From Sceloporus undulatus (taxonomy: Eukaryota; Chordata; Lepidosauria; Squamata; Phrynosomatidae), in contig NC_056529.1 in the NCBI RefSeq assembly GCF_019175285.1, positions 15,064,533 through 15,128,532 on the forward strand: a stretch of 64,000 bases of DNA, written 5' to 3'. The notes under the pieces are model-generated. The model saw only the letters and a program-made list of their open reading frames with translations. It was not told the origin of the DNA and made no database searches. The position numbers and the translations under genes are program-made. Below are positions 11,776 through 22,622 of the stretch, in pieces (within the stretch, counting starts at the first letter, position 1; the number at the start of each line of letters is the position of its first letter).

Positions 11776-12369
11776 GCCACTCTGCCCTATCCTTCTATGC
11801 ACATCTGTGCATTTTCACAACTGTTGGTTAATCCTAATTTGAGTAAACCAATGTATGAAGTGCTGAGGGGTAAATCAACTTAATAAGTAAATCCAATTGA
11901 TTAATGGGTCTTCTGCTCTAGTCAGGAGTGACAATAGAACTTGGGCTTCATCCATAGCATCCTCATCTTCTTAACTGGAACATCCAACCCAAAGACCACT
12001 GTCAACGACATTCTAGTCTAAATCTAATTCTGACTCTTTCTCTTTGCTGGCTGCTTGCTTCTAGATATGAGCTACTAGCAAAGTATAAAGCTAGAATGCC
12101 TAGGCAGCAATGATGAATTCCACTTCTGTTATTCACTCCTCAGAGGCAGTGATCCTCCAGCTGAGACCCCTTGAGCTCTTGTCCTTTGGCTCACACCCTT
12201 CAGTTCATGCGTCTTGGAAGCCAGCTTCCCAAATAAATATATGAATCAAGGGAGGGGCAGAACAAATTCAGTAGCTGCCTTCAGGTGGGAACCAACTGCC
12301 CCATTTCTCCAACCCATTTCCTGAAGCACACACACACACACAAATCCAATTTTGTCTGTTGAAAAAAAA
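11776..12369. other. No recognised feature, short (CA)n only
   Basis: Unique-looking AT-rich sequence just beyond the inferred SALL1 3' UTR. It contains a (CA)n at 12329-12342 and no coding potential that I recognise. Confidence 0.4.
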
Positions 12370-13530
12370 ATGTATTTGATTACTCGCGTAAAATTACAGT
12401 ATCTCTGCTGTTAGTAAGTATTAAACGTTAAAAGAAACTCAACCTATTTCCTTTCAGCTTTCCAAGAAAGTGCATATAACAGTCCAAAGTGTTCTTTTCC
12501 CCGCTCATACCTAATACAAAATAAACAAACGCTGTACTTGATCTTGGTCAAGAAGTTGGTTTGAGCTCATTGGGAACATATGTACATTTTAATGAACTCA
12601 GTATTTCTCGTCATATGTACAAGAGCATCTAAATTTGTCCATGGAAGTTTGTTCAAGATGCCTTTTATAGCAGCACAAAGTCCAGCACTTTTTTTTTATA
12701 GTGAATATACCTACAAGGCAAAGGGTTTTCAAACTACTGGAACAACACTTTTGGATCTCCTCTATTCATCCGCGTGCTTATTTACTGTACAGAAACTTAT
12801 TAACATCTAAGACGACTCCAGTAAAAAGCACAATACAAAGGACAATTCCAAAAGGAGAGATGAGAAAGTTAAAATCTACCTCCCCACTCAAATTAAAGCC
12901 ATTTAAATTTTTAGAATAGAAATGAAAACGGAACAAAACAGTAAAAAAAGAACAACGGAGTCTGTTGTGAAGGATGCATATGGTTCAATTTTATATGGTC
13001 CATTTCCAATCTTCTGCGCAAATCTGTTTGGGGAATTAAACAAGATATTTGCCAATAATTTTTTTCCTTGGGATTGAAGTATACACATATACAGACTTTT
13101 GTTATAAGAGAAAGAGAGAAAAAAGGAGAGAGAGAGAAATTATGGAGGTATTGTATCACCACCCAAAGTTTATGTTAAACTGGATATAGAAAATAAGTTA
13201 AATGCCAGAAGGAGACCAACTAACCAAACAGACTCGCGTTGCCATAAATGTTACAGCACTCTAGTCAATTAGTATTTAGTCCAAAGTACAGAAGACCAAA
13301 GTTAATGCTTGCATGTGTTTGCAAAACAAAAAAGAAAAGGGGGGAAAGAGGTTATATCACTAATAAATAAGCTGTTTTAGAACTCTAGGTGTCAAACAGG
13401 GTACAAAATAATGTCTTTTTAATGTTGTTGTTTTGTCAATTTGCCAAAAACTAAAAAAAAAATCCCAACAAAACAAAACACCACACAACCTTAGGTTGCA
13501 ATATCTGCAGGAATGTTCGTAACATTTGTC
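12370..13530 (-). other. SALL1: SALL1 3' UTR (extent inferred)
   Basis: About 1.1 kb of AT-rich, transposon-free sequence follows the TAG stop, similar to the length of the human SALL1 3' UTR as I remember it. I find no canonical AATAAA on the minus strand between 12.0 and 13.5 kb. An ATTAAA variant lies near 12586-12592 and a TATAAA-like run near 12693-12700. The lower boundary is therefore uncertain. The (CA)n at 12329-12342 marks the end of the unique-looking block. Confidence 0.55.
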
Positions 13531-13971
13531 CTAATTTGTTACAATCTCTTTGCCGTCTTCCACAAAGCGTGTGAAACGGAAATGAGTCCCATTTTCATTG
13601 CTTGCCATTTTCTCCAGACCAGCTAGAGGTGCATTAGGTTCTGAATTCTGGAGCTTCTCCATGCTGCCTGTCAGGCCGCTAATAGGAGAACTGCTGCCAT
13701 TGCCCATGCTTCCAGGAATTGGAGGGATGCCACCATTTTGAATGACGGAGATCTCATTTGTCTTCATTGCCAAGCCATTGGAGAACGCAGCTGCATACTG
13801 ATTCCAGAAGCTAGATGGGTCTCCATTTCCTGACCTCACAGCCAAATCCTTTGGAAACATGTCTGGAAATTTTACAGGATTGCTTCCAAGAAAAGTCATA
13901 GGACCATCCACAGAAAGCCGTCTGCCTCGCCTGGCAGGTGTGCTGTTCCACATATGAGTCCCCATGTGAAC
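13531..13971 (-). CDS. SALL1: SALL1 exon 3 (last coding exon)
   Basis: This exon encodes the C-terminal 146 residues of SALL1, a nuclear C2H2 zinc-finger transcriptional repressor of kidney, limb, ear and neural development. The acceptor is a pyrimidine-rich tract ending TTTCAG just above position 13971. The first codons read [10 protein letters not shown], completing the last zinc finger, whose cysteines lie in exon 2. The rest matches the vertebrate SALL1 tail from memory: [38 protein letters not shown] and a final [14 protein letters not shown] followed by TAG at 13531-13533. The exon begins in phase 0, which agrees with exon 2 ending on a complete AAG codon. The reading frame is intact and codon use is normal for a host gene. 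SALL1 rather than SALL3 or SALL4 is chosen because this tail and the exon 2 text follow human SALL1 closely. Confidence 0.97.
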   Translation of the reverse strand, partial: VHMGTHMWNSTPARRGRRLSVDGPMTFLGSNPVKFPDMFPKDLAVRSGNGDPSSFWNQYAAAFSNGLAMKTNEISVIQNGGIPPIPGSMGNGSSSPISGLTGSMEKLQNSEPNAPLAGLEKMASNENGTHFRFTRFVEDGKEIVTN

Positions 13972-14073
13972 CTGAAAGAGACACTGGTTAGCAGGGACAT
14001 CCACTGCTTTTATGTCAATCAAGGATATCTTAAGAACTGCATCACCATTACACTATTATCTTGTTATCTACAG

Positions 14074-14206
14074 TAACAGTTCTCAGCATGTGGTATTCCA
14101 GATGTTTTGGTCTTTAGGGCATAGAAGTCCCAGCCAGTAGGGTCAATGAACAGAGATTCTAAGAACTGCAGTCCAAAACACTGAGAAGACCATAAGGTAG
14201 AGAACC
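14074..14206. mobile_element. Degenerate foldback MITE in SALL1 intron 2
   Basis: TTCTCAGCATGTGGTATTCC opens it, with CCAGATGTTTTGGTC and an inverted CAGTCCAAAACACTGAGAAG further on. It belongs to the 11675 family but is more diverged. Confidence 0.5.
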
Positions 14207-14666
14207 ATGGATCAAAGGCAGGGATGCTCAATGGGCAGCTTGCAAAATGCAAAGGCAAGGATGGGAAACACATGGACCCAGGGTTGCATGAGGCCCTTAG
14301 CCTATCACATAACTTCAAATATCCTGGGCAAGCAGTCATTTCAGACTTCTACAACAGCAATCTTGGGTTGCTCTTTCTTAGCAGCCCACTAGATGAAGAG
14401 GCAAATGGATACCCACAAAGGAGAAGCAGAGAAAGAAAGGAGAAGCCAAGAGAAAGGGAAGGTGTAGGCTCACCTTCTTTTGCTTCTTGCTATATTCACC
14501 CCAACCTTCAGCCCCATTCATTGTACATTGCCTAGCAGCCTTACACAGAAAAAACTGCACTTGTATATGAACTGTTCTCTGGTGCATGACTGATACATGA
14601 CTTCTTCTCTTACACCAACTTTAAACCCTAGTAAACCTAAAATAAGGGGACGCATGCTAAAACAAA

Positions 14667-15054
14667 GGCGGGTTACAAACCGCCATAAAGTACGCGCTCC
14701 GCGCGTACTAGGGTTAGGAAGGGCCGTATTAGGGTTAGGAAGGTTCTTACCTTCCTGACGGCCCTTCCTCCCAGTACGTGTGGAGCGCGTACTTTTTCGC
14801 GGCGCCCATCCACATGGGCGCCGCCATTTTGACGTATTGGACGCTGTGCGTCCAGACGTGTCGCGGCGGAAGTGACGTCGCGAGGGCGCACTCCACCTCT
14901 CGCGGCGCCACTTCCGCGTTCCAAAAAGGAGCGGCATTTCGCTGCTCCTTTTTTGCTGCGCAGGGAAGCCTCGCGGTCTGGCAGCTGGGGCTTCCCTACG
15001 CAGCAAATGGCGGCGGCGGGAAAACGGCCCCTTGAGGGCCGTTTGTAACCCGCC
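14667..15054. mobile_element. CpG-rich 388-bp TIR element in intron 2
   Basis: The left end GGCGGGTTACAAAC is the inverse of the right end GTTTGTAACCCGCC. The interior is very CpG-rich and holds further inverted pairs such as AGTACGCGCTCC and GGAGCGCGTACT. It has no transposase and is a non-autonomous DNA element of unknown superfamily. Large open frames here are composition artefacts. Confidence 0.75.
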
Positions 15055-15489
15055 TAAGGCTTTCCAGCTCTTGTTTCTATCTGGATGGGCCCCCATCCAT
15101 ATAGCTTTGAATTCTATCAAGTAAGTAAATGGGATATACATATCATAAATAAAAACTAGCTCTAAAGTAATCTATAATAAAAAAAATCAGCTTTACTAGC
15201 CCAGCAAGGGTCCTCACATACACCAACAAGTTGTTCAAAATAGAAATAGCACATTCCTTTGAAGTGATGCTGCTTTTTTGGATTTCACACAAGCACAAAT
15301 GGATTGTACAGCTTACACTTTTCTGATGGCCCTGTGGTTTGGCAGCTTCATATCTATCCAAGCCTGGAGAACAACGTGCTCTCACCTTTAACAATATAAA
15401 ACATTGCTCGTTCCTATGTCAAGGCTAGGAATACGAACACTTCCTAATTCCAATCAGTAATAGACAAAAATGGTTCACCTATGAACTCA

Positions 15490-16421
15490 CAGGTAATCAG
15501 ATATTGCCATCTCAAATAGATGCGACGGCCAGGAGTGCTTGGTATCAGCTTCGGTTGATGCGCCAACTGCGTCCCTACCTGGACCGAAAGGACATTGAAG
15601 CAGTGGTACTTGCACTGGTAATCTCTTGTTTAGACTTCTGTAATGCGCTCTACTTGAGGCTACCCTTTTACCAAGCTCGGAAACTTCAATTAATCCAAAA
15701 TGTGGCAGCCAGATTGGTCACTGGCACATCTAGGTTTGACCATATAACACCAGTGTTAAAATCTCTTCATTGGCTGCCAATTGGCTTCTGGGTGCAATAC
15801 AAGGTGTTGGTTATCACCTTTAAAGCCCTACATGGCTCGGGCCCGAGTTACTTGTGGGAATGCCTCTCCCTACACAATCCGCCCCACACTCTCAGAACAT
15901 CAGGGAAGTACTTATTGGAACATCATAATACAAGGTTAATGACAACTTCCCATAAGACGTTTACAGCTGCGCTTCCAAAATTATGGAATAACCTACTGGA
16001 AGAGATCCGTCTCATCAATATGTCATGTCTTTTTAGATTGTAAACTTGAGGGCAGGGAACCGTCTATTATCCCCTCTATTGTAAGCCGCTTGGATTCCCA
16101 GTGATTGGGTGGCATATAAATAAATCCTATTATTATTATCATCATCATCATTATTATTATTATCAATACCTTAGAGGCCTTTAAGAAGGCACTCAAAAAG
16201 AATCTCTTCCGGAGGACCTATCCATCGGACTCCATATAAAAGCTTATGATTATGTTCCACTCTTGACTATGATTACTGGCTACTGACGAACTGTTTTTTA
16301 GAGAACTAATAGGAATGTGGTAAATTCAGTATTAGTTTTATCAATTGTATTTGTATTATTTCATTATTTTATTGATGTAATCCCACCTTGATCCTTGGGA
16401 GAGGCGGGAAATATAAATAAA

Positions 16422-16484
<63 letters not shown>
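15490..16484 (+). mobile_element. L2 LINE 3' part with nested insertion
   Basis: A frame at 15504-16020 translates to a reverse-transcriptase C-terminal region: LDFCNALYLRLPFYQARKLQ, NVAARLVTGTSRFDHITPVL, LHWLPI and ALPKLWNNLLEEIRLIN. After the insertion at 16021-16161 the text resumes with LEAFKKALKKNLFRRTY, then the L2-type 3' end GAGAGGCGGGAAATATAAAT and an (ATT)n tail. The endonuclease and most of the RT are absent (5' truncation). The frame on the upstream side is open for about 170 codons, suggesting moderate age. Confidence 0.85.
16021..16161 (+). mobile_element. Short retroposon nested in L2
   Basis: This 141-bp insert reads TTTTAGATTGTAAACTTGAG, GGCAGGGAACCGTC and a (TTA/TCA)n tail. 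ATCAATA occurs at 16014-16020 and again at 16162-16168, fitting a target-site duplication. Its text resembles the 3' tail of a LINE- or SINE-type retroposon. Confidence 0.7.
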
Positions 16485-16485
<1 letters not shown>

Positions 16486-16524
16486 ATATCTCAAGCAGTT
16501 TGAATTAAACGGGGGTAAAAGGGG

Positions 16525-16735
16525 GCCTACACAACCCAAAAGTGCCAGATCCTGTCTGATCTTGGAAGCTAAGAAGGGTCAGCCAACACATATTAGATGC
16601 TTTAGGCTATATTTCAGAGGAAGGGACTGGTAGACCACCTCCAAGTATCCGTTGCCTAAGAAAAACCTATGAAATTCATGGGGTTGCCATAAGTTGATAG
16701 GTGTCTTGAAGACACATACACACACACACACACAC
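16525..16735 (+). mobile_element. 5S rRNA-derived SINE
   Basis: The head reads CTGTCTGATCTTGGAAGCTA followed by AGAAGGGTCAG, matching the 5S rRNA internal promoter region (TCTGATCTCGGAAGCTAAGCAGGGTC). The body has GCTATATTTCAGAGGAAGG and CTATGAAATTCATGGGGTTG, and the 3' end GCCATAAGTTGATAGGTGTC leads into (CA)n. It is a pol III retroposon, not a 5S gene: the 3' half of 5S is missing or diverged. Confidence 0.8.
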
Positions 16736-17566
16736 ACACAGATATGCCCTCCAACTGCCCCAATTTGGCAGGCACAATACTCTGCTTTTTCTGCTGTTCT
16801 TAAAATGTCTACTTTTTCTCTCCTTGTTTCAAACCCCTCACATCCATTCCTCATCTTACTTAAGGTGCTGCAAAGTGAGTTCTAACTGTGAAAAATAGGT
16901 TGCGCTCAAATCAGGAAGGGAAGAGGAGAGGGCAAAATCTTGCCCTTTCCAATAGGCCCAGGCAAAACCAAATTGCTGCAGCTTCTCCTAGCCTATGTCT
17001 GCTTTCTTGTTTATAACTCTTGCCATCTTGGCCACAACTCTAACATTGCTTGGCCACACAAGCCCTGGTTCTCTTCTGTGAAATATTGGAGGGTAGGATA
17101 ATAATGAATGTTGGGTTTAAGAGCAGCTGTATATTATTTAGCCAAAAATTAAGACCCACTTGAAACTGTAATTGCAGCAGTTATTTCCATTAACCGTTGC
17201 CATACAAGTGTCCTTCTGAAAAAGCTCAAAGATTCCTTCACTGATAATAGGAGGTTTGTTTTGCATGTAAAATAGAAGACTGAAAATAATGATTTATCTC
17301 ATAAACCATCAAAAAATATCTAGAGGGATACTTATTCTACAGGAGTTAAAATAATAAAAGAACATTTAAAAGTGCTGCACTGGTTGACAAATTAAGAGTG
17401 TTTGCTTTTTCCACCAAAAAATGCTAGCTAGAGAACCAGTTAAACACAGATCAAAACCTGTGTTCTACAGTAAGGAAAAAAAGAACTTCACTATAAGAGC
17501 AGATTCCTTAAGCAATCTGTACATTTAGCATACTTTCCAAGGATAGCTAATTAGGGAATCAACTGC

Positions 17567-17570
<4 letters not shown>

Positions 17571-17617
<47 letters not shown>
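17571..17617. repeat. (CA)n microsatellite
   Basis: An uninterrupted CA run of about 46 bp in intron 2. Confidence 0.95.
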
Positions 17618-17618
<1 letters not shown>

Positions 17619-17982
17619 GGAAACCTGAACTGTACTGTACTGCACAATTTTATGCATTATGTTTCTATTTGAAATCCAATTTGCAGCAGATCAAAGTCTG
17701 ACAATAGTTTAAAGCAGGGGTACAAAGGGATTTACAGACAGATAAGTTGTGCAGAATTCTAGCAGAAGTAGATCTATAGTGATCTAGATATTCTGTGCAG
17801 CTCATCTCCTCTAACCAGGAGAGTACAGGGCCCAGAGAAAACATCCCAGCTAAATGAAGAAATCTAACTTCTAACTGGTGCAACACATTTTAAGATTCCA
17901 ACCCTCTACATTTTCCAAAAAATCAGAATAAAAGATCCCAGAAAAAGCAGGTCAATCCTATACTATATACTAAATGTGATTA

Positions 17983-17983
17983 T

Positions 17984-18019
<36 letters not shown>

Positions 18020-18021
18020 TC
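17983..18021. repeat. (TTTC)n microsatellite
   Basis: About ten tandem TTTC units in intron 2. Confidence 0.95.
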
Positions 18022-18518
18022 CTAGTGACTTACACAATTACTTATTTCTTGGTCTTACCATTCCTCCCTGAAATAAAGCTTCTTGCCACTTTATTCTGTA
18101 CACTTCATATATGTGATCGGATATCAGTAACCTAAGGGCAGCCTTCCAATTGATGCACCAAACATTATTGTTAGGTACACAGACTAGCCTTTTCTGTTTT
18201 TTCCATACATGTCTTCCACATGTATGGAAGGTATATACATATAAAGTGCAAAAATCATGGAAATGGACACCTACAAATATGCATCATCAAACTCCAATTA
18301 GACCAGGATATCCAGAGCTGGGGACATGGGTGCATGCCATACACATTTTCCATGGGAACTCTTGTGTACACACACAAAAAACTATGGCATGCTACCCTGA
18401 TATAACAGACAACATATGGGATAAAGAGTATTGAAAGACTAAACCGAGCTATTTCACCAACTCCACTTTGGCTGGCAGAAGCAAAACACAGAATTAAAAG
18501 AAAGGGAGAAAAATGTAC

Positions 18519-21500
18519 CTTAAGGTTGCCTTTTGTGGTGAAAGCTCTTCCACATATAGTGCAGGCAAAAGGCTTCTCTCCTGTATGTGTTCTTTCGTGG
18601 ATTTGCAAAGCACTAGAGGATGAAAAGGTTTTCCCACATGTGTTGCAGTAGTGCTGCTTCGGCGTTCTCCTGGGTAGAGATGGAAGCAAGACTGGTGATG
18701 TAGCTGAAGGTGTCAAAGGCCCTGAAGGAAGCAAGATAGGAGATGTCTCTTTGCTGTCCTGAGGAGAGCTGTGAACAAAACCATTGACCTCAGTCTTTAT
18801 AAGAGATGGGAGCGAGTTAGCAGGCATTGCCGACAAAGAGTTCTGATTGGGGCCAAGATTTGAACTGGGTTCAAATAGCTGTGATGGTAGATCTCGCATT
18901 TGATGTGTCAACATATGCTGCTTCAAATTACCCTTTGTGGAAAAGCCACGATTGCAGACTGTGCAAATAAATGGTCTCTCTTTGGTATGACTTCTGTAAT
19001 GAATGTCCAAGGCACTCTGACAAGCAAACGTTTTGCCACATATGTCGCATGCTGTATTTTTAAGTTTGCCTCTGTCTCGGAAAGGAAATAGCATGCTCAA
19101 AGACTCTTCCTTGATCATTTTCTCTGGGTTGCTTGATGTCAAGTCCAAAGCGCCACCGTTGGAAAGGGCCAAGGGCCAACCATTGGCAAAGTCACTTGAT
19201 AAAGTTCTGGGTTGTTTCTCTTCAGCGCTTGGTGATTTGTGGTAATCGGTCATGCTGTTGGATGGGGACAAGGCCTGCATGGAAGAGGTAGACTCTGAGA
19301 TAGCAGGACTTCCAGCACTTTGGCTTTCTATATCACCACCAACAGATGACGAATCATTCGTCATGACATCCCCTTCCACTGAACCATTCTCCACAGACTT
19401 TAAACTTGCTTGAAGCTGTTCAGCAAGACCTGCATTGATCATCTTCATCTGATTTTCTAAAGCAGCAATACTTGACATTTCTGGTGGCAATGGTGAAGAA
19501 GATAAACTATCCTGAGATGCGTCAACAGATTTAGGCGTATCTGGCACGCTACTGTCAGGACAGTCTTCCATGTTCTCATCAGAGAAATTATCCAGATCAT
19601 CAAAGTTCTTCTCATCAAAAGACCCTGTATCAGATTCCATTGACTCAGGATAGTTTTCTGTCACAGGTGTGTTAGGTATCTGGCCTCCCATGTGCATTCT
19701 GATGTGCTGCTGTAGCACAACTGCATTGGTGAACTTTTTCTGGCAAATTGGGCAGGAATGTTGCACTCTCAATGGGGGCATGGCACGGTGGACACTGTAA
19801 TGGGTCTTTAGATTTCCTTTTGTTGTGAAGGCGCGGCCACAGATTTTGCACTTAAATGGCCTTTCGCCAGTATGGGTGCGGTAGTGCATTTTCAAAGCAC
19901 TCTGGCAGCTAAGAATTCGGTGGCAAATGACACACTCATTAGGATCAGTTGCCTTTTTGTCAATGTTTTCTACTAGCTGCTGAAGTTTGGAGGTCTCAGA
20001 GCCTGGCGTGGCATCCAGCAGTCCTCCAAATGGAAACTTGGCTTTAAACTGCTCTGACATGAGAGGCATCAGTGGATTTGAGAATGTGACCACATTGGTG
20101 GGACCCAAATCTGCTGTTGGTGAGGTTGCAGAACTGTTCAGGCTAGCAGAGGCACTGGACGTCTGAGTGCTTTCTTCTGGTTTGCTGTTGGAGGATTGCA
20201 GAACACCCACCTCCCCTTCAGTTAGATGCCCGTTTGAGTTTTTCCCAACAGGATCAATGGAGCCAGAGTCACTTTTGACAGAACAAGGGGGACTTAATGA
20301 AGGATGAGTGATGGGAATAGGGTGAGGCTCCTCTGTTTTGATAAAAGGAGTCAAGCTTGGAATTGTGGGTGGAAGTGGTAGGCCAACCGATGTTGTCAGT
20401 GTTGATAATACTGGCTTGCTGTCCAGCCAACTTGTTACAGGTTTTTCCGGTGGTATTGACATTCCATAGGGAATACCTGTACTTGTGGGAATGTTGTCCA
20501 AATGTTCCGGCACTGGATACGGGTTCATTTGAATGTGAGGGTATTTTTCTTTATGACGCTGGAAGTGGACTTTCAAATTCCCCTTGGTGGAAAACCGGTT
20601 TCCACAGATGTTGCATTTGAATGGCCTCTCCCCAGTGTGAGAACGTAAATGGATCTGCAAGGCACTGTCGCTCCCAAACACTTTTGCACAGAACCTGCAT
20701 TTATGCTTAAAGAACGCTTCATCGGAAGTACTTTTTGCTTCAAAGGTGGTTAGGTTGGGTGGCTTAGGTTTTCTCTGCTGGGCCAAAGCAGCCAGTGAAT
20801 TTAAGTCCTCTGCAGGCGTTCCAACATTGGACAAAGGATTAGGGAACACAGAGTTGCTAGGAGTGGGTTGAGGTAGAAGAGGGTTTGATACAGGGCTTAA
20901 TAAACTGCTTATTGCAAAAGCTGGTGATGATGATGCGGTCACCGGTGGATTGCTGAGCTGCGGGCCACCAGTGCTTGTAGCCACTTTGTTGGAGGACGGT
21001 GTTTCAACTGCTGCTGCGGACAGGTTAATATTTGGAGGTGAGCCACTACTGGATGGAATAATAGTGTTGCCAGGATTGCTCTGAGGTAGCTGAATAGGGG
21101 GTAGTTGCTTCATGCCACTGATGCTGGCAGACTGGCTAGCTAGGCTTTGTGCCAATCCAGCCGCTGCAGCCAGCTGCTGAGATAAATGGGAACTTAATGT
21201 GGACAAAGGGTTGGCAGATGTTCGTAATGTACTCTGAGAGGGGCTCGGAGATGCTGGCAGGTCTGCATTCTGGGAAGCCAGCAATAATATTTGGTGACGA
21301 ATTTGTTCAATCAATTGCAACTGGTGGATTTGTTGCTGTTGCAAAGCCAACAGTTGCTCCATGAGGGCAGGGACAGCCAGCTTGCTCGCTGAGGCACCAT
21401 TGCACCGGGCTTCCTGGGAGAACTGAGCGACCGCCACTTTCGTGCTCTGCAGGTTTTCAATGATGACGTTGCTATTTATCATGGAGAAGTTGCCCAGTGT

Positions 21501-21940
21501 TGTCAAATCCCCTGGTTGAGGTAGAGAGGTTGTTACAGCTGAGGTACCCATTGTGGAGCCGTTACTGCTTGCAATACCATTGCTGACATTCTGAGAACTA
21601 CCACTCATACTCTTGCTACTGCTGGAAGCCTCCACTTCCATGGATTCTTCCTTGTCAGGTTTGTTGTTATGCTCCAAAAGGTCGCTGCGGTCTACTTGAT
21701 CCACGTTATTAACTGTGTCATTCCTCTGCTCATCAGGATTATCAGTAGGGGAGCTAGGAGGGAAGGCTTCAGAAGCAGAAACAGGATTTTCATTCACAAT
21801 TAAAACTAATTGATTTTTAGTACAGTTCTTCTTGTGTTGCAGGAGATCCGATAGTTCAAAGAACTCGGCACAGCATCTGCCACAGACATGGGCATCCTTC
21901 GTCTTGGTGGTTCGATTTGTTTGACCCTTCTGTGTGTCTC
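18519..21940 (-). CDS. SALL1: SALL1 exon 2 (large zinc-finger exon)
   Basis: This 3,422-nt exon encodes about 1,140 residues, some 87% of SALL1. The acceptor ends TTTCAG before GAGACACACAG and the donor is CTTAAG followed by GTACAT. In protein order I see: a C2HC finger ([19 protein letters not shown], near 21.83-21.89 kb); a glutamine-rich dimerisation segment ([17 protein letters not shown], near 21.3 kb); a first double C2H2 finger (20.55-20.71 kb); a double finger plus a third one (19.69-19.94 kb); another double finger (18.90-19.06 kb); and most of the final double finger (18.52-18.66 kb). Fingers carry the SAL-type linkers TGERPFKC and TKERPFIC. Likely SUMO sites are FIKTEE, MIKEES and LIKTEV. 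SALL1 represses through NuRD and binds AT-rich DNA. The serine-rich stretch after residue ~130 is shorter than in human. The frame is intact. The open frame upstream to an ATG near 22031 is intron, not coding. Confidence 0.98.
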
Positions 21941-22581
21941 CTGAAACATGAAGGCAAGGGGTGGGAAGAGAAAAAGAGAAAGATGAGCAACTGAGCAGAA
22001 GCAAACTGGTTTCTAGGAGAGAAGAAGGCAATCTTAAGACTCAGAGAATGTATCAATATTACAAATATTTCCCATTAATAAGAGCATTCCTCTATTTTCC
22101 CCCCACTGCCTTTCCTTTTAACCCAGACACTCTCCATTTTCTTGAGCCATTTCTATTTCTTTATAAGCATTTAAAAAGAAGTTTATTAATCTGTACCTAC
22201 ATAAGCCAAAGTCTTTTCTCCCTTTAGATGATCTCAAGTTAAATCTCTGAATGGGAGAAGCAACAGATCCCATCTGCCTTTAGCACATGCATATAAACAT
22301 TAAAGTGTTTGTCAGCCACTGTATATCATTTCTCAAACAACAGTGGTAAAGTCTGTACTGAAATGTTCAATGTAACAACACAAAATGAGGTATTTTTAGT
22401 TATCATCTATCTTCTTGCACTAGTTTTCAAAGCAAAGACAGGCTCCAAGGAGGCCAAACACAACAGCTTTCAAAAATGTGTTGGTAGGAATGAACAGATC
22501 GGTTTGTTTTTGACCTATAACATTTTCAGATGCATTCATTCATTCATGTCTCCATTCCATTCCATTTTCACCTTATATCTA

Positions 22582-22585
<4 letters not shown>

Positions 22586-22620
<35 letters not shown>
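22586..22620. repeat. (TG)n microsatellite
   Basis: A clean TG run in intron 1, about 0.6 kb upstream of exon 2 in the gene's sense. Confidence 0.95.

Positions 22621-22622
<2 letters not shown>

Larger units (their letters stand above)
13972..18518 (-). other. SALL1: SALL1 intron 2
   Basis: The intron is bounded by GTACAT at the exon 2 donor and TTTCAG at the exon 3 acceptor. It is 4.5 kb long. It contains a MITE copy (14074-14206), a GC-rich TIR element (14667-15054), an L2 LINE fragment with a nested insertion (15490-16484), a 5S-derived SINE (16525-16735) and two microsatellites. From 16740 to 18510 I otherwise recognise nothing. Confidence 0.93.

Noticed and set aside
14705-14742. Telomere-like TAGGGTTAGG words
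   Set aside because: Only two copies exist, inside a MITE and not in tandem. This is not an interstitial telomere array.
14518-15141. 207-codon minus-strand frame, Arg-rich
   Set aside because: It lies across a CpG-rich MITE with TIRs. The composition keeps the frame open and no domain is recognisable.
16530-16580. Possible 5S rRNA gene
   Set aside because: Only the internal promoter half resembles 5S. The rest is a SINE body with a (CA)n tail.
21941-22031. ATG at 22031 giving a 30-residue hydrophobic leader fused to exon 2
   Set aside because: It is intronic: a clear acceptor (TTTCAG) sits at 21941 and the leader has no SALL1 counterpart. A signal peptide on a nuclear repressor makes no sense.
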